Source: Eretmocerus hayati (taxonomy: Eukaryota > Arthropoda > Insecta > Hymenoptera > Aphelinidae). Taken from it: a stretch of DNA of 64,000 nucleotides. The notes under the pieces are model-generated. The model was not told the origin of the DNA. It made no database searches and saw only the letters and a list, made by a program, of their open reading frames with translations. Of the stretch, positions 17,586-29,959 are shown piece by piece. The DNA is taken from assembly GCA_029851415.1 (NCBI GenBank), contig CM056742.1, forward strand, positions 87,410,748-87,474,747, in the 5' to 3' direction. Every line of letters starts with the position of its first letter. Position 1 is the stretch's first letter. A program made the translations under genes and the position numbers.

Positions 17586-19679
17586 TCAGGATTCATATAG
17601 TTGAAGATACAGAGAATCCATTGTCGCAAAATGGTGATTTGGAGCCGATTTGACTAGAAGTATCAACAATGTACTTGAAAAGGCTGAAGCGATGGTGATG
17701 TTCTCATTAATGACTCTGTCATGCCAGTCCTTGTTATCTCTGTCAAGTAAAATTTTGAAAAGGTCAACTTTGAAATAACCAAGGGCCTCGGGCATACAAG
17801 AACGGTGTGGAAGTGTTTCGAGAAGAGGGGGTGGTTGAAGTTAAGAACAATTTTGATAGCACTTTCTCCGTGGAGTCGGCAGTGAGAGGTGTTGAGTTGC
17901 ATTCTTTGCGGATCTCCTCATGTTTGGATTGTCGGCGAGCAGGATAAAGTTGCGAGCTACATTGGACAATTTTTGATTGGCAATGATTTTGCAAGCCAAT
18001 GATGCAACGAAGTACTCCCTACGTCGTTTGAAAGTGAGCCAGCCTAATGATAAGTGGAATGGAGTGACATGCCCGCGAGGTGGGATGGAAACAAATCGGG
18101 GACAAGCAGTGAGTGATCTTTGGAATCAGGAGTCTTTAGTGGGATCAATGTCATGGTATAGTATACAAGCATAGTCTAGTATGGGGGAGATGAGTGATTC
18201 AACTAGTGTTCTTCGAAACTCGAAAGATGATGAATGTCGGTGGAATTTGAGGGAATGAGCTGATATGTGAATTTTTGAGGTGAGCATATCCAAATGAGAG
18301 CCCCAGTTGAGATTAAAGACGAGAATCTGTCCAAGTTCACAGGCTTCATTCACATATGGAATTTTGACATCATAAATCCGAATCCTAGGAAGCGTAGTGC
18401 AATCGATCCTCGAAATATACTCATCACTGCCGACTATCATTGCTTTGATTTTTCCAAGGTCAAGCTTGAGGGCATTTGCTGTTGCATATTGTTTCACAGG
18501 ATGAGCATCTTGTATAGCGGAAAGTATGCCGATCATTAGTTCATTCGGGAAGCAATGGAGATAGACTTGGGTATCAGCAGCATAGATAATGTGTTTGCTG
18601 AATTTAAGACACCAGCGTAGGTCGTCGAGGAACAGAATAAATAGGAGCGGGCCTAACACGCTGCCTCGAGGGACTCGAGCAAATGTGTCAAGCTACAGTG
18701 ATGTTAGTTTGTTCTCATATACAACGGCTCGTTTTCTATATTTCAAAAGGAAAATAAGAAGTTGAAAGGCGGCATCATCTAGATTGAACAGAATTTTCAG
18801 TTTCTCCAGGAGCAGATCATGGGGAACCATATCGAAGGCTCTGGGGGAATCAGGAAGAATCAATATAGTTAGTTTCCGTTCAACTATTGTTTTCCTGAAG
18901 TTCTCAGTCAAGCTTAAGAGAGCGGTAGTGGTGTTATTAAACCTACAAAAGCCAGATTGAATGGGATCCGAAATCATCAGATTCAATGTGAGAACTAAGC
19001 TGATGAAGACCAAGCACGAAAGCCTTCGAAGCTTCACACAATTTAGCTATGGGGCGAGTGTCAGAGGGAGATTGTGGATTGGGTTTCTTGAACAGAGCAT
19101 GAGTAGAATCATCTTCCAGGGATCAAAAAAGTGTAATGACTGGATTGCAAGGGATTGACATTTCAATTATGTTAACTGAGATGTCATCATGACCTACTGG
19201 TTTAGACTAGAGATTCTTTATGACTCTGATGACTGAGTCAACTGAGACTTTCTGAAAGTTGAAGGTGGCGCCAGAGGAGAGAGGTGTTTGGGTATGAGGA
19301 ATGATGTATGGAGGCTTCTGTATAGATTGAGGAAGGCTAGCATAGTGGAGGTTGAGTTGCTTAGGTGTACAAAACTATATCGGCGACTTAGGACGTGAAG
19401 AAGTCAATCCAAGTTTGCGGAATTCTGCCTACTTTCCCCTCAGATCTCGTGTATCGTTGATTTTATTCGAGACTGAGTTCCTGAAGTGGTGGTATTTTTC
19501 GTGATGGCACCGTGTTGATATCTAGTTGCAAGCTCGTGAGCTTTATCTCTCTCTTGCATCAAAAGTGAGGTTCCAGATGTGACCCGAAGTTTGCGGTCGG
19601 ATTTGAGTATAGTCTGTCGAATAGTTGCATTAGCATCGAACGTATCAAGCAGTGAGCGAGATGTACACTCCGCAGACAT
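17586..19679 (-). pseudogene. Decayed non-LTR retrotransposon (LINE), RT region
   Basis: Read on the minus strand from 19679 down. A segment with LLMQERDKA (pre-RT linker) comes first. Then QSGFCRFNNTTTALLSLT with SPRAFDMVPHDLLLEKL (RT motifs 2-3, 19037-18693) follows, then LGPLLFILFLDDL with YAADTQVYLH (18659-18550), and a C-terminal part with RREYFVASLACKII around 18.0 kb. The catalytic YADD box reads YAAD, losing an aspartate, and the frame is broken several times. It is therefore an inactive copy, of the Jockey/CR1-like group by motif wording. The exact clade was not determined. Confidence 0.8.
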
Positions 19680-20029
19680 TATACCTGCCCAAATCTGAAA
19701 AAGCTTTCCTTTTTCTCAGCTTTTATTTGGAATCTTGCTATCGACTTTCAATTTTGAAGGGATGTGAGTGCCATAACCCCAAAATTTCGGTTTTTATCTA
19801 TCATAACTCAAGATAGAATTGTCTATTAGTTTTCATCTAGTATTCAAATCTCCGCGCGCCTCCGAGTCGGTATAGTAGCGATCTTTAAGCCTTCTGACTG
19901 ACGCGCAATGTAAATACTCGCACATGGGCGTACTCATATATATGTACTAACACATAGGAATTTTGGAAAATTCCACGAGTTTGTACGAGGAATTTTCCAA
20001 AGAAAACTGTGTGAAATGAAAAAATTTTT
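19680..20029. other. AT-rich spacer, nothing recognised
   Basis: No ORF, repeat or RNA gene that I can support. Confidence 0.5.
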
Positions 20030-20510
20030 TTTGCAACTGTGTGCGCGAAGTTGTAAAAAAAAAATGAGACTTCTCTCCATTATTTACAGTGCGAGAAGTA
20101 ATGCGTGAATGACTTCTCGCACAGTTTTACATTTCGCACTGGTGAAGTATGCGTGAATGTAACTTCTCGCTCTAATGCATTTTCATTCACGCAAAGTTCC
20201 GAAATATGATGTCACGTCATCCCTCTGAATTCGGCCTTTCTTGAAAACTTCGTTCTCAAGATGATCTTGCTCGGACAGTGGTGCATTAATTACAACTTCG
20301 CGCACAGTTGCAAAAAATAGTATACGCAACACGTGCGAGAAGTTTCCGCACACGTTGCCAACTCGCGCGAGAAGTAACATTCACGCACACTTCTGGCTGT
20401 GCGAGAAGTTCCAAAGTGTGCGTGAATATTAACTTCTCGCACTCGTTTGGCAACTCGTGCGGAAACGGACCTTCTCGCACTTGTTGCGTAATATACTATT
20501 ACACCATCCT
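20030..20510. repeat. Fold-back repeat cluster built on TGCGAGAAGT
   Basis: Many direct and inverted copies of a short block combining GCGAGAAGT and CGTGAATG. A large imperfect palindrome spans 20316-20510, with arms of about 90 bases; the left arm begins AATAGTATACGCAACACGTG and the right arm ends in its near complement. A smaller hairpin with the same motif lies around 20090-20130. This is a fold-back or MITE-like structure with no coding capacity. Confidence 0.75.
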
Positions 20511-21214
20511 AAAGTTTATTTTCTGAGTTTTCCAGTACATATGAGCATTTTTGGAAAACAATTGCTTTTCTATTCGTATCTTATTTTACAATCTCATTTT
20601 TGCGATAAAACACGTACGACAACGTTTTCTCCCGACTTTTCCAACCGATTGCACTCTTCAGATTTATAAAAAATTAGATATACGTGAGATTTTCTTTGAT
20701 ATTTGAGAATAATGGCAAAATTAGGCACCTTGTTAATATTGTAAATAATATCCTTGTGAAATCGAGTTTTACAACTTTTGGCTCTTTATGTGAGAAGTCA
20801 TGTGATTACATTGGAGTAGTAAGCAAAAGTACAAAGAATTCTGATTAATTTTCTTTGATTTTCGAGCATAGATGAATAGCCACGTTTTTCTAGAACATTC
20901 CAGAGAATTATCTTTTTGTTCATTACGATAAAATAAAAACGATTCGGTTCGATTTGTGCATTGAATTTGATTGATTTTGGGATACAGAATCCAATGGTGT
21001 GAATGAATCATGTGAATGTTATTGATTAAAACCTGATTTTTCACGGGATATGTGTTTTTCAAACGTTCCATCATCTAGTTGAATATCTTCATACGATGAA
21101 GATATACTGTAAAGCCAGAGGACTGAATATGGATAGAGGCTCATTAGCCCATTGCGGGAACCTTGCGCTGAGTCGAAATTCCAAGAGCTCTATCGAGACG
21201 AAGTCCTCTGGCTA
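20511..21214. other. AT-rich spacer, nothing recognised
   Basis: Short open frames only, without domain support. Confidence 0.5.
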
Positions 21215-21320
21215 TTCAATATATATATATATATATATAAAATACATACCCCTTCCTTCTCCCAAACACACCAATACACCGATACACCGGTGTATCGGTG
21301 TGTTCAGAAGAAGAAGAAGA
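21215..21320. repeat. (TA)n microsatellite and 26-bp perfect palindrome
   Basis: A TA run at about 21217-21240 is followed by a 26-base perfect palindrome at 21276-21301, centred on ACACCGGTGT, then a GAA run (21306-21320). It may form a cruciform. No gene is present. Confidence 0.85.
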
Positions 21321-22416
21321 ATCAGTACACCACATGTGTAGAGACATTTCGATATTTCTCGAGTCGAAATACGGGGCTGGAGAATTCGAACTGAGATGTA
21401 AAACGAGGGCATGAATTTGCGGTGTTAAATAAAACGCGTCCAGTGCTCGAATTGAAAAAATAATTGTACAGAACCTTGAATGGCAGAGCTGTATGAGCAA
21501 CGTTAATGAAGTAAATAATCCAAGTGGGAAAAAAAGTGAGGTTAAGGTGGCTCGAGCGCATGGTGACGTATCAAGACGGGGGCCCCGTGGTAAAGGTCCA
21601 GGTTTCTCAACGCCTTGATACGCACTGACCGCAACACATGCATGTTCCGAGCTCACCGACATCCAAAGCGCGCCCTCGCGAACGCGCACCATGGTCGAGC
21701 GTCTGCTTCGCTGATGGTTTCTCGAAGATGCATTGTTCGTCACATGAATAATTATTTATTTTGGTCGGCTTGACATATATTTCCCAACGTCAATATGTTC
21801 TTCGAGGTTTTATACGAGTCTATGAATTTTTTGGGATTTCTTGACAACATCGTTTAAGAGTACTGAATTTTCTGAGGTGTACGTCCATAAGAGCACGTGT
21901 AGAAGGACGAAAATTTCAACATTTTTTTTCATTAGAAAATGGACGGCAACGCTACATTTTCTCAACGTCTATGTATTTGTTGACTCCTAGAGTATATTTG
22001 AGAATTTTTTCGGCTAACTTAACAACATCGTTGTATATCCGCTCGAGCCACATTAAAAAACCCAAATTCAAAGTATGGATAGGCACAGCGCCTCGCTTGA
22101 TTTTTCGTCTGCTCATACTCGCCAGCGAGGCGCTACCGCGCCTCTTGATATCATGGAAACTTGGCTGAGGGAATCAAGAGATACGATTTTGAATTCATAC
22201 CTAGCAAGGAACGACTCGTATCCATCTCGTATCACTAAGGCGCTCCCGGCCCCTTACTGGGTAATGTTCCAAAGGACATTCCCAGAAAAGGGCTCAGACG
22301 GCGATTTCAATTCCTGTGGGAACATGATGCCTCAATAGTGTAGGAATGAGTTCCAAGAGAATCTCAGAGATGTACTGACTCTCAGGAGAATAATGCATTC
22401 AGGTGCACTGTGCCTG
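21321..22416. other. Spacer with small inverted repeats, no gene recognised
   Basis: AGCGCCTCGCT and its complement AGCGAGGCGCT lie about 25 bases apart near 22086-22131. CGTATCAAG and CTTGATACG flank about 50 bases near 21566-21625. No coding sequence was supported. Confidence 0.5.
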
Positions 22417-22896
22417 CACTGAGAGAAGAATATAGCCCGGGGTACTATACGCGTGAAGTATATGCGACCACTATCGAAGTGTAGCGCCCGGTCGCGATAA
22501 AGTACTGGGTACTATATGGAAAGTTCGGAGCGCTCGCTGTTTACTTCCACATCGTGTTTACATATCCTGATGCGCGGCTCATAACCTCACATAACTTGTC
22601 CAAACCTGCATGCAAGACGCGTCTTCATCAAAATAAAAGATTGCAATGAGTCGGGTGGATAATTCCAGCATTCAAAACTATCAAAACATTACATAATTGT
22701 TAGTATATTTACATTGAGACGACATGTATGTCTCTAAACCCATATTTAGATACCACAAAGGTGCCTACTCTCCATAAAGTACTGGGTACTTTATCGACAG
22801 TACGGGTTGCACTGTGTAGAGTAGGCACGGAAGTTACTTTACGTATAGTACCAGGTACTATATTAAAGTACACACTACTATATTCTTCTCTCAGTG
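22417..22896. mobile_element. 480-bp TIR element (MITE-like)
   Basis: It begins CACTGAGAGAAGAATATAG (22417-22435) and ends with the exact complement (22878-22896). Inside are AGTACTGGGTACT-type palindromes and the pair GTGCCTACTCT / AGAGTAGGCAC (about 22760-22827). It is non-coding. TGCCTG on the left and TGGCTG on the right are a weak candidate for a target duplication. Confidence 0.75.
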
Positions 22897-23262
22897 TGGC
22901 TGCCGCTCGCTGCCTGGACGAGTTTGCTCTCCTTCTCTCTACTTTCTCTGGGCTAAGCACTCGAACTTATCCAACAAGATTCAAAGGAGTATTTAAATTA
23001 CTTGCTGATTCCCACGATAACCTTGCTTGTAAGCTCAAACTAGAAAATCGCATGATTAGAAATCGAGGCCTTCCTGGCTTAATGCAAGAACACGTGTCTC
23101 TTTTATTCGTTTCCAAAACAATATATGTCAGAGCCAAGAAGCCACAGTTCAATCAAAATTTACTGACCAAACACTTTGCCTCAATGAAAAAGGAGTGCAG
23201 GACATGGATTTACTCTTTTTCTATTGTGAAAAGAGTATGTAACGATATCATACAAAGAAAAT

Positions 23263-23396
23263 CACTTCCCAATGTACAAGCCATATGCTTGAGCAATGGG
23301 AAGTGTTTTTCTTCTAGAGAGGTATACATAAGCTCATCATTTGTCAAAGAGGCTATTCACATATATATGTGGATAGCCTTTTTGACAAATGATGAG
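23263..23396 (+). repeat. Two adjacent near-perfect hairpins
   Basis: Hairpin 1 (23263-23305) pairs CACTTCCCA with TGGGAAGTG and CAAGC with GCTTG around a CATAT loop. Hairpin 2 (23333-23396) is a 64-base near-perfect fold-back with arms of about 31 bases (CTCATCATTTGTCAAA / its complement). The spacing is 27 bases. These could be small MITEs or small-RNA precursors. Confidence 0.7.
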
Positions 23397-24411
23397 ACAT
23401 ATGGATATCCCACAGATGAAGGATGAAAAAAGCAAAAATAATTCATTCCCACAACAATACATATCAAAGTTGAGCCAATCTACCTTCTTCTGAGTTATGG
23501 CTGGGTAATTCACTTTGGGTCAATCACAAGAATTGAATAAGAAGTGAGTAATCCAAGATGAGAAATAATCAAGTACAACCATGGGTGTGAAATCAGAGAA
23601 GAATACATGCAAGGCTCTCACAAAATACTTTTACTCTACCATACTCAAGTCAATGCATAGAGCATAACTTGGTTGAGGTGAACACGCAGATTGTCCAAAT
23701 TTGATTGGATGCTTGCTGAATGAATAGGATCAGCTTTGGAGAGCAGGAGCAACAGTTATAACAAACATTCTTTATAGTCCCTTGTAACTAGGTATGAGTG
23801 ATTTTGACTGCATGCTCAAGAACATCATCATACAGAGTTGTTGCCCTAATTGTAGCTCAGAAGACCGCTTCAGAATGGGATGACCCTGTTACTGTGCTTT
23901 TATCAGGGAGATTACTTTCACAGCGTAACAATTTATGAGTCAATATGATTTATCTGACAAATCACAGCTTCTGTACTCTTCTTTGATTGCTCTAATCGAA
24001 TATTTATGATCACGCAGTTATAACGCAGATTCTGCAGGATTATCTTCACAAACTAGATATAATTTCATGTTCTCGTCATGCTTCTCATACCTATCAGTTC
24101 TGATGGATTGCTCTTGGGTTGAATTGATGGAATTGTCATCAGGTTTCTAAGGACTGATTCATTCAAAATCGAATCCACACAAATTGTTCTCACATAGTTT
24201 AAAATGACGATAAATCTCTGTCTCTAGTCTTCCTAACCATGAAAATCAGTGAATTCGGACAGAGGATCAACCACGATTATAAAAGAAAGGTCTGCTCACT
24301 CCGGTGCTCGGACTTGCCTCACGGTTGAGGAGTAAATTCCCCTTCTTTGCCCCTCCTTTGCTATGAATATGGCCGGTGTTATACTCCCGACAGATCTAGT
24401 GACTTTCTGTA
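23397..24411. other. AT-rich spacer, nothing recognised
   Basis: No ORF of substance or repeat was identified by eye. Confidence 0.5.
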
Positions 24412-24885
24412 TAGGCATCTTGCATTTTTTTTGACCCCCCAAAAAAAAGGTTTGGCAAATTCGAGCAAATCGAGACGAGTAAGGTGCAATTAGAAAGAAA
24501 TTCCCAAAAATTGTTTACAACTTGCGCAAATTGTTTGAAAGTCAGACGATTGTGTCACACGGCGCAAGTCATCCTACTGTCAAACAATTTGCGCAAGGCA
24601 AAGAAAATTTTTGGAATTTTTTCTTGAATTGCACAATACTTGTCTCGATTTGCTCGAATTTGCCAAACCTTTTCCTGGAGGGATCAAGGAAATTGCAAGA
24701 CGCCATACAATAGCGGCAGTCGACTACTTTGTCGGAGTGACGTCACAGAGCGCAAGTCATCAGACTTTCAAACAATTTGCGCGAGATGAAAAAAATTTTT
24801 GGGAATTTTTTTTTCAATTGCACCCTATCTATCTCGATTTGCTCGAATTTGCCAAACCTTTCTTCAAAAAAATGCAAGATGCCTA
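24412..24885. mobile_element. Fold-back element with long inverted repeats and an inner third arm
   Basis: Ends TAGGCATCTTGCAT (24412) and ATGCAAGATGCCTA (24885) are inverted copies. Arms of over 100 bases contain TTGGCAAATTCGAGCAAATC and its complement. An additional right-type arm (about 24560-24680) lies inside, so the structure is left arm, inner right arm, then outer right arm. It is non-coding. Confidence 0.75.
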
Positions 24886-26084
24886 ATGCCACCGAGACTA
24901 GACTGCCACGACGCCTGCAGGCCAGCCGCAGCACCTCGGTGCAGCCGGCTCATGGAGAAATCGCGCGGACTCGTCCGATTGTTTTAGCACATGGCAGTGT
25001 GTAAATGCTCATAATATTATCATGCTTGATCAATTGTGTCGTCAAAAGTTGTGCAAATCGGAACTAGAAGTGGTCCTGCATGCATTGTGTAGGCCGTTGC
25101 TTGTCGTCGGCAGAGTGATTATGTGTTTTAATAATAAATGTTGTGACACTCGCCGGTTCCGCACAGGTTAGCAGAAGTCGCGAGCAGTGACAGGACAGTC
25201 AGCGGCGAGCGCATTTTTGTGTATAGAAAACCTCATTGTATCTCAACTCTTAATCCTCAGATCGGCTTCATGATTGAGACGGTCATTGTCGAGGTGATGC
25301 TCTTGAAGATGCATCCCGCACAACCCCCCGGCATCGCTCTGATAAAATCAGAAAAATTGTTGAAAAATACGTCTTTACGCTCTCGCGCGCCGTGACTTTC
25401 TATCGAAAACAGTAAGCGACAAAGTATCAAGGAAAGATTTTTTCTGCTCATGACCCGATTCAGGAATATGTGAGCTTGCACCACCTCAAATATGAGAGCT
25501 TTCTGACAATCAGAGAGAGACCAAGAGGAACATTTCGTGATCTTCTTATCTTGGCTCATACAAGAGAGTACGCGTGATTTTGCGCAGGTAGTGCGCGCGG
25601 CGCTCACCATGCGAGCGTCGGTAGAGTCGGCTATCCCCTCCAACTCAAGTCTCGGTGGCAATAGGTCGCGAATTATACACGCGAATTTCGGTCGAAGATT
25701 GTTATGTCCCGAGGTGGGGTCTTGTTATGCACCAGCCGGCAGAAATGGATAGCAGCGCCACCAGTGGCGAGCTAGCGTGGCGCTTAACTTTGAATTTCGG
25801 CTGATAGAATTGAATATGAATTTGAGTGGCTGGATTCTTGGCAGGAAAAGACGTGAAAACGTCTGGAGTGTGGAAGTGAAAGAACAATACTGTACTTTCT
25901 GGTGTATAGATATATAGATATATTCTGTTCAATATACGATTTAGATACGGTCAAAGTTAAGATGTGTACAGTGTCTCGATCAGAGATCGAATGAATGTCC
26001 AGTGATCGGTCTCCTCCTTATATATAATTCAGAGTAGTGGGGATTGCATTATCCCACAGTCGATTTGTATTTCTGGTATCGGGC
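24886..26084. other. Spacer, no gene supported
   Basis: Short open frames on both strands without recognisable domains. A short TA-rich run lies near 25910-25925. Confidence 0.45.
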
Positions 26085-26410
26085 TCAAAATCTGGCCTGT
26101 CAATCAAACGTAGAAGCAAAATAGTTGTCCTGGTTCCAGAAATCGGCCTGTCAATCAAAGTGGATGCAAAAGAATTGTCTTGTTTTCCAAACGTCACTCA
26201 AGTGTCGAGTCTCCAAAAGTCGACCTGTCAATCAAACGTGGAAAGAAAGAATTGTCTTTTGTCGTATGTCAGTCGAGAGTCTAGTCCAAAAGTCGGCTTG
26301 TCAGAAGACGTCCAGCTTATGTCAATCAAACGTCAAAGTAGTAGGCCAAATCTCAATCCAGAGTCGAATCAAGAAATCGACCTGTCAATCAAACGTCCAA
26401 TTCGTCGGTT
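26085..26410. repeat. Degenerate tandem repeat with CCTGTCAATCAAACGT core
   Basis: The core CCTGTCAATCAAACGT or close variants recur about five times at 26095-26395 with spacings of roughly 50-110 bases, often after AAAAGTCG or AAATCG. The ORF spanning it is a by-product of the repeat. Confidence 0.7.
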
Positions 26411-26559
26411 GAAAATTAGGTCGGCGTTCTGTGAGTCTGAAAATAAGAAGGAAAAGGGGGAAAATACAGTTCTATATAGAAAGCATATGCAGCTTGTTTT
26501 TTAGGCGGCCCCATCATACATGTGCATTCAGCTTGGTAGCTATATACATATATATACAT

Positions 26560-29500
26560 ATATATATATATTTAATTATCGACATTTATGACGACCGAGA
26601 GCAGATAGGTTTTTTGTGAGGAATTTGGATTCATCATGCGTACCTAGCCATAACATAACATTCTGCTTCGGTAAATTCCCACTGGATTGCCCATGGCAGG
26701 TAATTTACTGATTTCTAAATTTATAGGGACTTATGCCAACCATCGATAAAAATACGCATTTATGACGACCAAAATTCAGGAATATGAGCACTTATGACGA
26801 CCGGAGCAGATAAGGATTTGATCGAGAATGTAAGCCTTATACCACCAAAATATGATATATTCTCTCATATTTTCGCGACATTCTCCTTGTATCGCGCGGT
26901 ATTGCTAAATACTTTTCCCTGGATATTTTAGATAATTATGACGACCGGTATATATGTGTCTCTACTGCACTTTTGACAATTATGACGACCGCGACAGATA
27001 TTCGCTCGACCCCATAGCATGCAGTTAGGCTGAAAGGCAGAAAAGTCAAGAGCGAATGGGGAGGGGAAATTCTTGTGAGGTTCGATTTCGAGTGTTTCTA
27101 AGAACATTTTCCAGGAAAAATCGGAAAAATTCGTCGGTGGATTTTGAGATAGTTAATCTCCCATCTTCTTCATGAAGGGTATGTAGGAGCTGATCTCTCT
27201 CACGCATTCATGGTGTTTCGTATGAAACTTGGAGGACGGGTTTCATCGAAAAATAGCTCGGATCGTTTTTTGTAGATTATTTTGGAGTCGAACAAGCTAA
27301 TGTACCTCATAACTACCAGTATATATGTGTCTGCAGTGTACTTCAGATGATTATGACGACCGCAGGAGATCCTTGCTCAACCACATAGCACGTGGCTAGT
27401 TGGGAAGGCTGGAGAGACGAAAGTAGATGGAAATGAAAAATCCATGTGGGATGTGATTCCGGGTGTCTCTACGATCATTTTCCAACACGAATCGAAAAAA
27501 TTCGGACGGATTCCAGAATAATTCACTTTCCAGGTTATTCTCACGATAAATGGTGAGTAAAAGCTTGTCTCTCTCGAACATTCGATGTTACTGGTATGAA
27601 CATCGAAGGACGGATTCCATCGATAAAAAACTAGAATACTTTCTTGTGGATCCTACTATATCATGCAACCACGATATTCCTAACAAAACATACATGCACA
27701 AACACAGGGCATGGGAATAGCCGGCAGATTTTGCCATCAATATTTATTCATCGGCATTGATGAAGACCCAGAGCCGAAAGGTTTTTCGTGAGAAACTTGG
27801 ATCTATCATGCGTACCTACTCATAACTCAACATTCTGCTTCGGTAAATTCTCACTGGAGTGGCCCACGGCAGGCGATCTACTGATTTCTGAACTGATAGG
27901 GGCTTATGTCTGCCATCGACGAAAATATGCATGGATGACCACGAGAATTCAGGAATATGAGCACTTCTGACGACCGGAGGAGATAAGGATTTGATCGAGA
28001 ATGTAAGCCTTATACCACCAAAATATGATATATTCTCTCGTATTTTCGCGACATTCTCCTTGTATCGCGCGGTATTGCTAAATACTTTTCCCTGAATATT
28101 TGAAATAATTATGACGACCGGTATATATGTGTCTCTATTGCACTTTAGATAATTATGACGACCGCGACAGATATTCGCTCGACCCCATAGCATGCGGTTA
28201 GGCTGAAAGGCAGAAAAGTCAAGAGCGAATGGGAAGGGGGAATTCTATCGAGGTTCGATTTCGGGTATTTCTAAGAACATTTTCTAGGAAAAATCGGAAC
28301 AATTCGTCGGTGGATATTGAGATAGTTAATCTCCCATCTTCTTCATGAAGGGTATGTAGGAGCTGATCTCTCTCACGCATTCACGGTGTTTCGTATGAAC
28401 CTGGGAGGACGGGTTCCGTCGAAAAATAGCTCGGATCGTTTTTTGTAGATTATTTTGGAGTCGAACAAGCTAATGTGCCTCATAACAACCAGTATATATG
28501 TGTCTGCAGTGTACTTTAGATGATTATGACGACCGCAGGCGATCCTTGCTCAACCACATAGCACGTGGCTAGTTGGAAAGGCTGAAGAGACGAAAGTTGA
28601 TGGAAATAAAAAATTCATGTGGGATGTGATTCCGGGTGTCTCTACGATCATTTTCCAACACGAATCGAAAGAATTCGGACGGATCCCAGAATAATTCACT
28701 TTCCCGGTTATTCTCATGATGAATGGTAAGGAAAGCTTGTCTCTCTCGAACATTCGATGTTACTGGTGTGTACCTCGAAGGACGGATTCCATCGATAAAT
28801 AACTAGAATACTTTCTTGTGGATCCTACTATATCATGCAACCACGATATTCTTAACAAAACATACATGCACAAGCACAGGGCATGGGAATAACCGGCAGA
28901 TTTTGCCATCAATATTTATTCATCGGCATTTTAATGAACGAGAGCCGATAGGTTTTTCGTGAGAAACTTGGATCTATCATGCGTACCTACTCATAACTCA
29001 ATATTCTGCTTCGGTAAATTCTCACTGGAGTGGCCCACGGCAGGCGATCTACTGATTTCTGAACTGATAGGGGCTTATGTCGACCATCAACGAAAATATG
29101 CATGAATGACCACGAAAATTCAGGAATATGAGCACTTATGACGACCGAAGCAGATAAGGATTTGATCGAGAATGTAAGCCTTATAACACCAAAATATGAT
29201 ATATTCTCTCGCATTTTCGCGACATTCTCCTTGTATCGCGCGATATTGCTAAATACTTTTCCCTGTTTATTTTAGATAATTATGACGACCGGTATATATG
29301 TGTCTCTACTGCACTTAACATATTTATGACGACCGCGGCAGATATTCGCTCAACCCCATAGCACGCGGTTAGTCGGAAAGGCAGAGAAGTTGAGAGAGAA
29401 TGGGAATGGAGAATTCTCTTGAGGTTAGATTTCAGTCGTCTCTAAGATTATTTTCAAAGAAGAATCGGGAAAATTCGTGGGTAGATTTTGAAATGGTCTT

Positions 29501-29945
29501 CTCCTTCATAAGTGGTATGTAGAAGCTGGTCTCTCACGCATTCGTGGTGTTTTGTATGAACTTGGGAGGACAGGTTTCGTCGAAAAATATCTAGAATCGT
29601 TTTTCGTATTTGGAGATGAACAAGCTAATGTGCCTCGTAACTACCAGTATATATGTGTCTGCAGTGCACTCTAGATCATTATGACGAACGCAGTAGATCT
29701 TCGCTCTACCTCATAGCACGTGGCTAGTCGGGAAGGCTGAGAAGTCGAAAGTGGATGGAAATGAAAAAGTCATGTGGGATGTGATTCCGGGTGTCTCTTC
29801 GATCACTTTCCAACATGAATCAAAAGAATTCGGATGGATTCCAGAATGTTCCACTTTTCCGGTGTTTTTAATGATAAATGGTGAGTAAAAACTTGTCCCT
29901 CTCATCCATTCGACGTGACTGGTATGAACCTAGAAGGACGGATTC
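26560..29945. repeat. Satellite array with a 1.17-kb period, carrying TTATGACGACC boxes
   Basis: Three units; the marker GCGTACC occurs at 26638, 27810 and 28981 (1172 and 1171 bases apart). Each unit contains about six copies of TTATGACGACC or near variants (for example at 26586, 26759, 26791, 26936, 26980 and 27351 in unit 1). The third unit is cut off where the next satellite begins. It is non-coding. Confidence 0.85.
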
Positions 29946-29959
29946 CAGCAAAGCGGTTC

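Noticed and set aside
21216..21743. 175-codon minus-strand ORF
   Set aside because: Runs through a TA microsatellite and the 26-bp palindrome; Ile/Tyr repeats reflect simple sequence.
22728..23426. 232-codon plus-strand ORF
   Set aside because: Its N-terminal part lies inside the TIR element ending at 22896 and its C-terminal part translates the two hairpins; no domain was seen.
25257..25661. 134-codon minus-strand ORF
   Set aside because: No motif, no start context, in AT-rich spacer; could not be supported.
26037..26504. 155-codon ORF
   Set aside because: Explained by the CCTGTCAATCAAACGT tandem repeat; open by composition.
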